Assembly: GCA_900553675.1 (NCBI GenBank)
Contig: USEH01000035.1
Coordinates: 1 to 14,484 of the forward strand
DNA length: 14,484 nt
Source: an uncultured Ruminococcus sp.
GTDB lineage: Bacteria > Bacillota > Clostridia > Oscillospirales > Ruminococcaceae
Reading direction: 5' to 3'
The notes under the pieces are model-generated. The model saw nothing but the letters and a program-made list of their open reading frames with translations, was not told the origin of the DNA and ran no database searches. The position numbers and the translations under genes were made by a program. This document shows, in pieces, positions 14,348 through 14,484 of this stretch (position 1 is its first letter; the number at the start of each line of letters is the position of its first letter).

Positions 14348-14484
14348 TATTACTTTGTGCAGTCATGGACGCACTCCGTGCGCCCATAGGGAGACCCCCG
14401 ACTGAGGGAATCGTTAGGCTTCGCCTACCGTCTCCCCACGAAAAAACAGTCCACTGGACTGTTTTTTCTCCCCGTCCTGCGTTT
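14348..14484 (+). repeat. interspersed hairpin repeat, copy 2 (cut by window end)
   Basis: Matches copy 1 (6402-6513) in inverted orientation. It starts at TATTACT, runs through GTGCAGTCATGGACG and the three hairpins, and stops at CCTGCGTTT on the window edge. Hairpins: CGCAC-TCC-GTGCG (within 14368-14386); GGGAGAC (14389-14395) with GTCTCCC (14430-14436), holding an inner hairpin TAGGC-TTC-GCCTA (14415-14427) absent from copy 1; and GAAAAAACAGTCC (14440-14452) with GGACTGTTTTTTC (14456-14468). The last, with its T-run, could end uxaC transcription. It lies 45 nt after the uxaC stop codon. Confidence 0.85.
14440..14468 (+). terminator. possible uxaC terminator supplied by the repeat
   Basis: A 13-bp perfect stem with a 3-nt loop ends in six T residues, as in a rho-independent terminator, and equally in the reverse direction because of the A-run. 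No other terminator is seen after uxaC. It lies inside repeat copy 2. Confidence 0.5.

Noticed and set aside
1..14484. tRNA or rRNA genes, or a defence or phage system
   Set aside because: I found no cloverleaf with a TTCGA-type arm, no rRNA sequence, and no gene with nuclease, toxin or integrase motifs. The AGAGAG/UGGU signals belong to the T-box.

Overview
The window looks like chromosomal DNA from a member of the Bacillota, most likely class Clostridia (gut Oscillospiraceae-like). The basis is a T-box leader, an IreB/UPF0297 gene, strong AGGAGG-type ribosome sites, TTGACA/TATAAT promoters, and close resemblance of PheS, PheT and UxaC to clostridial proteins. The species cannot be fixed from sequence alone. 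I saw no phage, plasmid, CRISPR or insertion-sequence gene; most of the window is ordinary housekeeping and sugar or envelope genes.

Layout. 1-1212 (minus): a membrane-anchored GH25 lysozyme, cut by the window edge, lies downstream of an MscS-type mechanosensitive channel with a near-consensus promoter. 1504-2961 (plus): a lipoprotein sugar-type solute-binding protein with no permease genes beside it, ending at a strong terminator shared with the convergent AraC-type regulator (3058-3900, minus). That regulator is divergent from a single-gene ABC exporter (4097-6055, plus). 6056-6628 is non-coding: a terminator, a hairpin-rich stretch and copy 1 of an interspersed repeat. 6629-6877 (minus): ireB, with its own promoter and terminator.

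7008-11993 (minus) is the most interesting unit: a promoter, a phenylalanine T-box leader (specifier UUC, UGGU acceptor-binding bulge, terminator), a geranylgeranyl-reductase-family flavoprotein gene, then pheS and pheT. When uncharged tRNA-Phe accumulates, the leader should form its antiterminator and allow transcription of all three genes. Stem I of this T-box is interrupted by about 190 nt of CATTAA-rich tandem and inverted repeats. The flavoprotein is an unexpected passenger in a phenylalanyl-tRNA synthetase operon.

12045-12716 (minus) is radC. 12902-14302 (plus) is uxaC, uronate isomerase. Their predicted promoters overlap face to face, so the two leaders would be antisense to each other. 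14348-14484 is copy 2 of the repeat, inverted relative to copy 1 and running off the window. The two copies differ by paired, compensating changes in hairpin stems, which suggests that folding is under selection.
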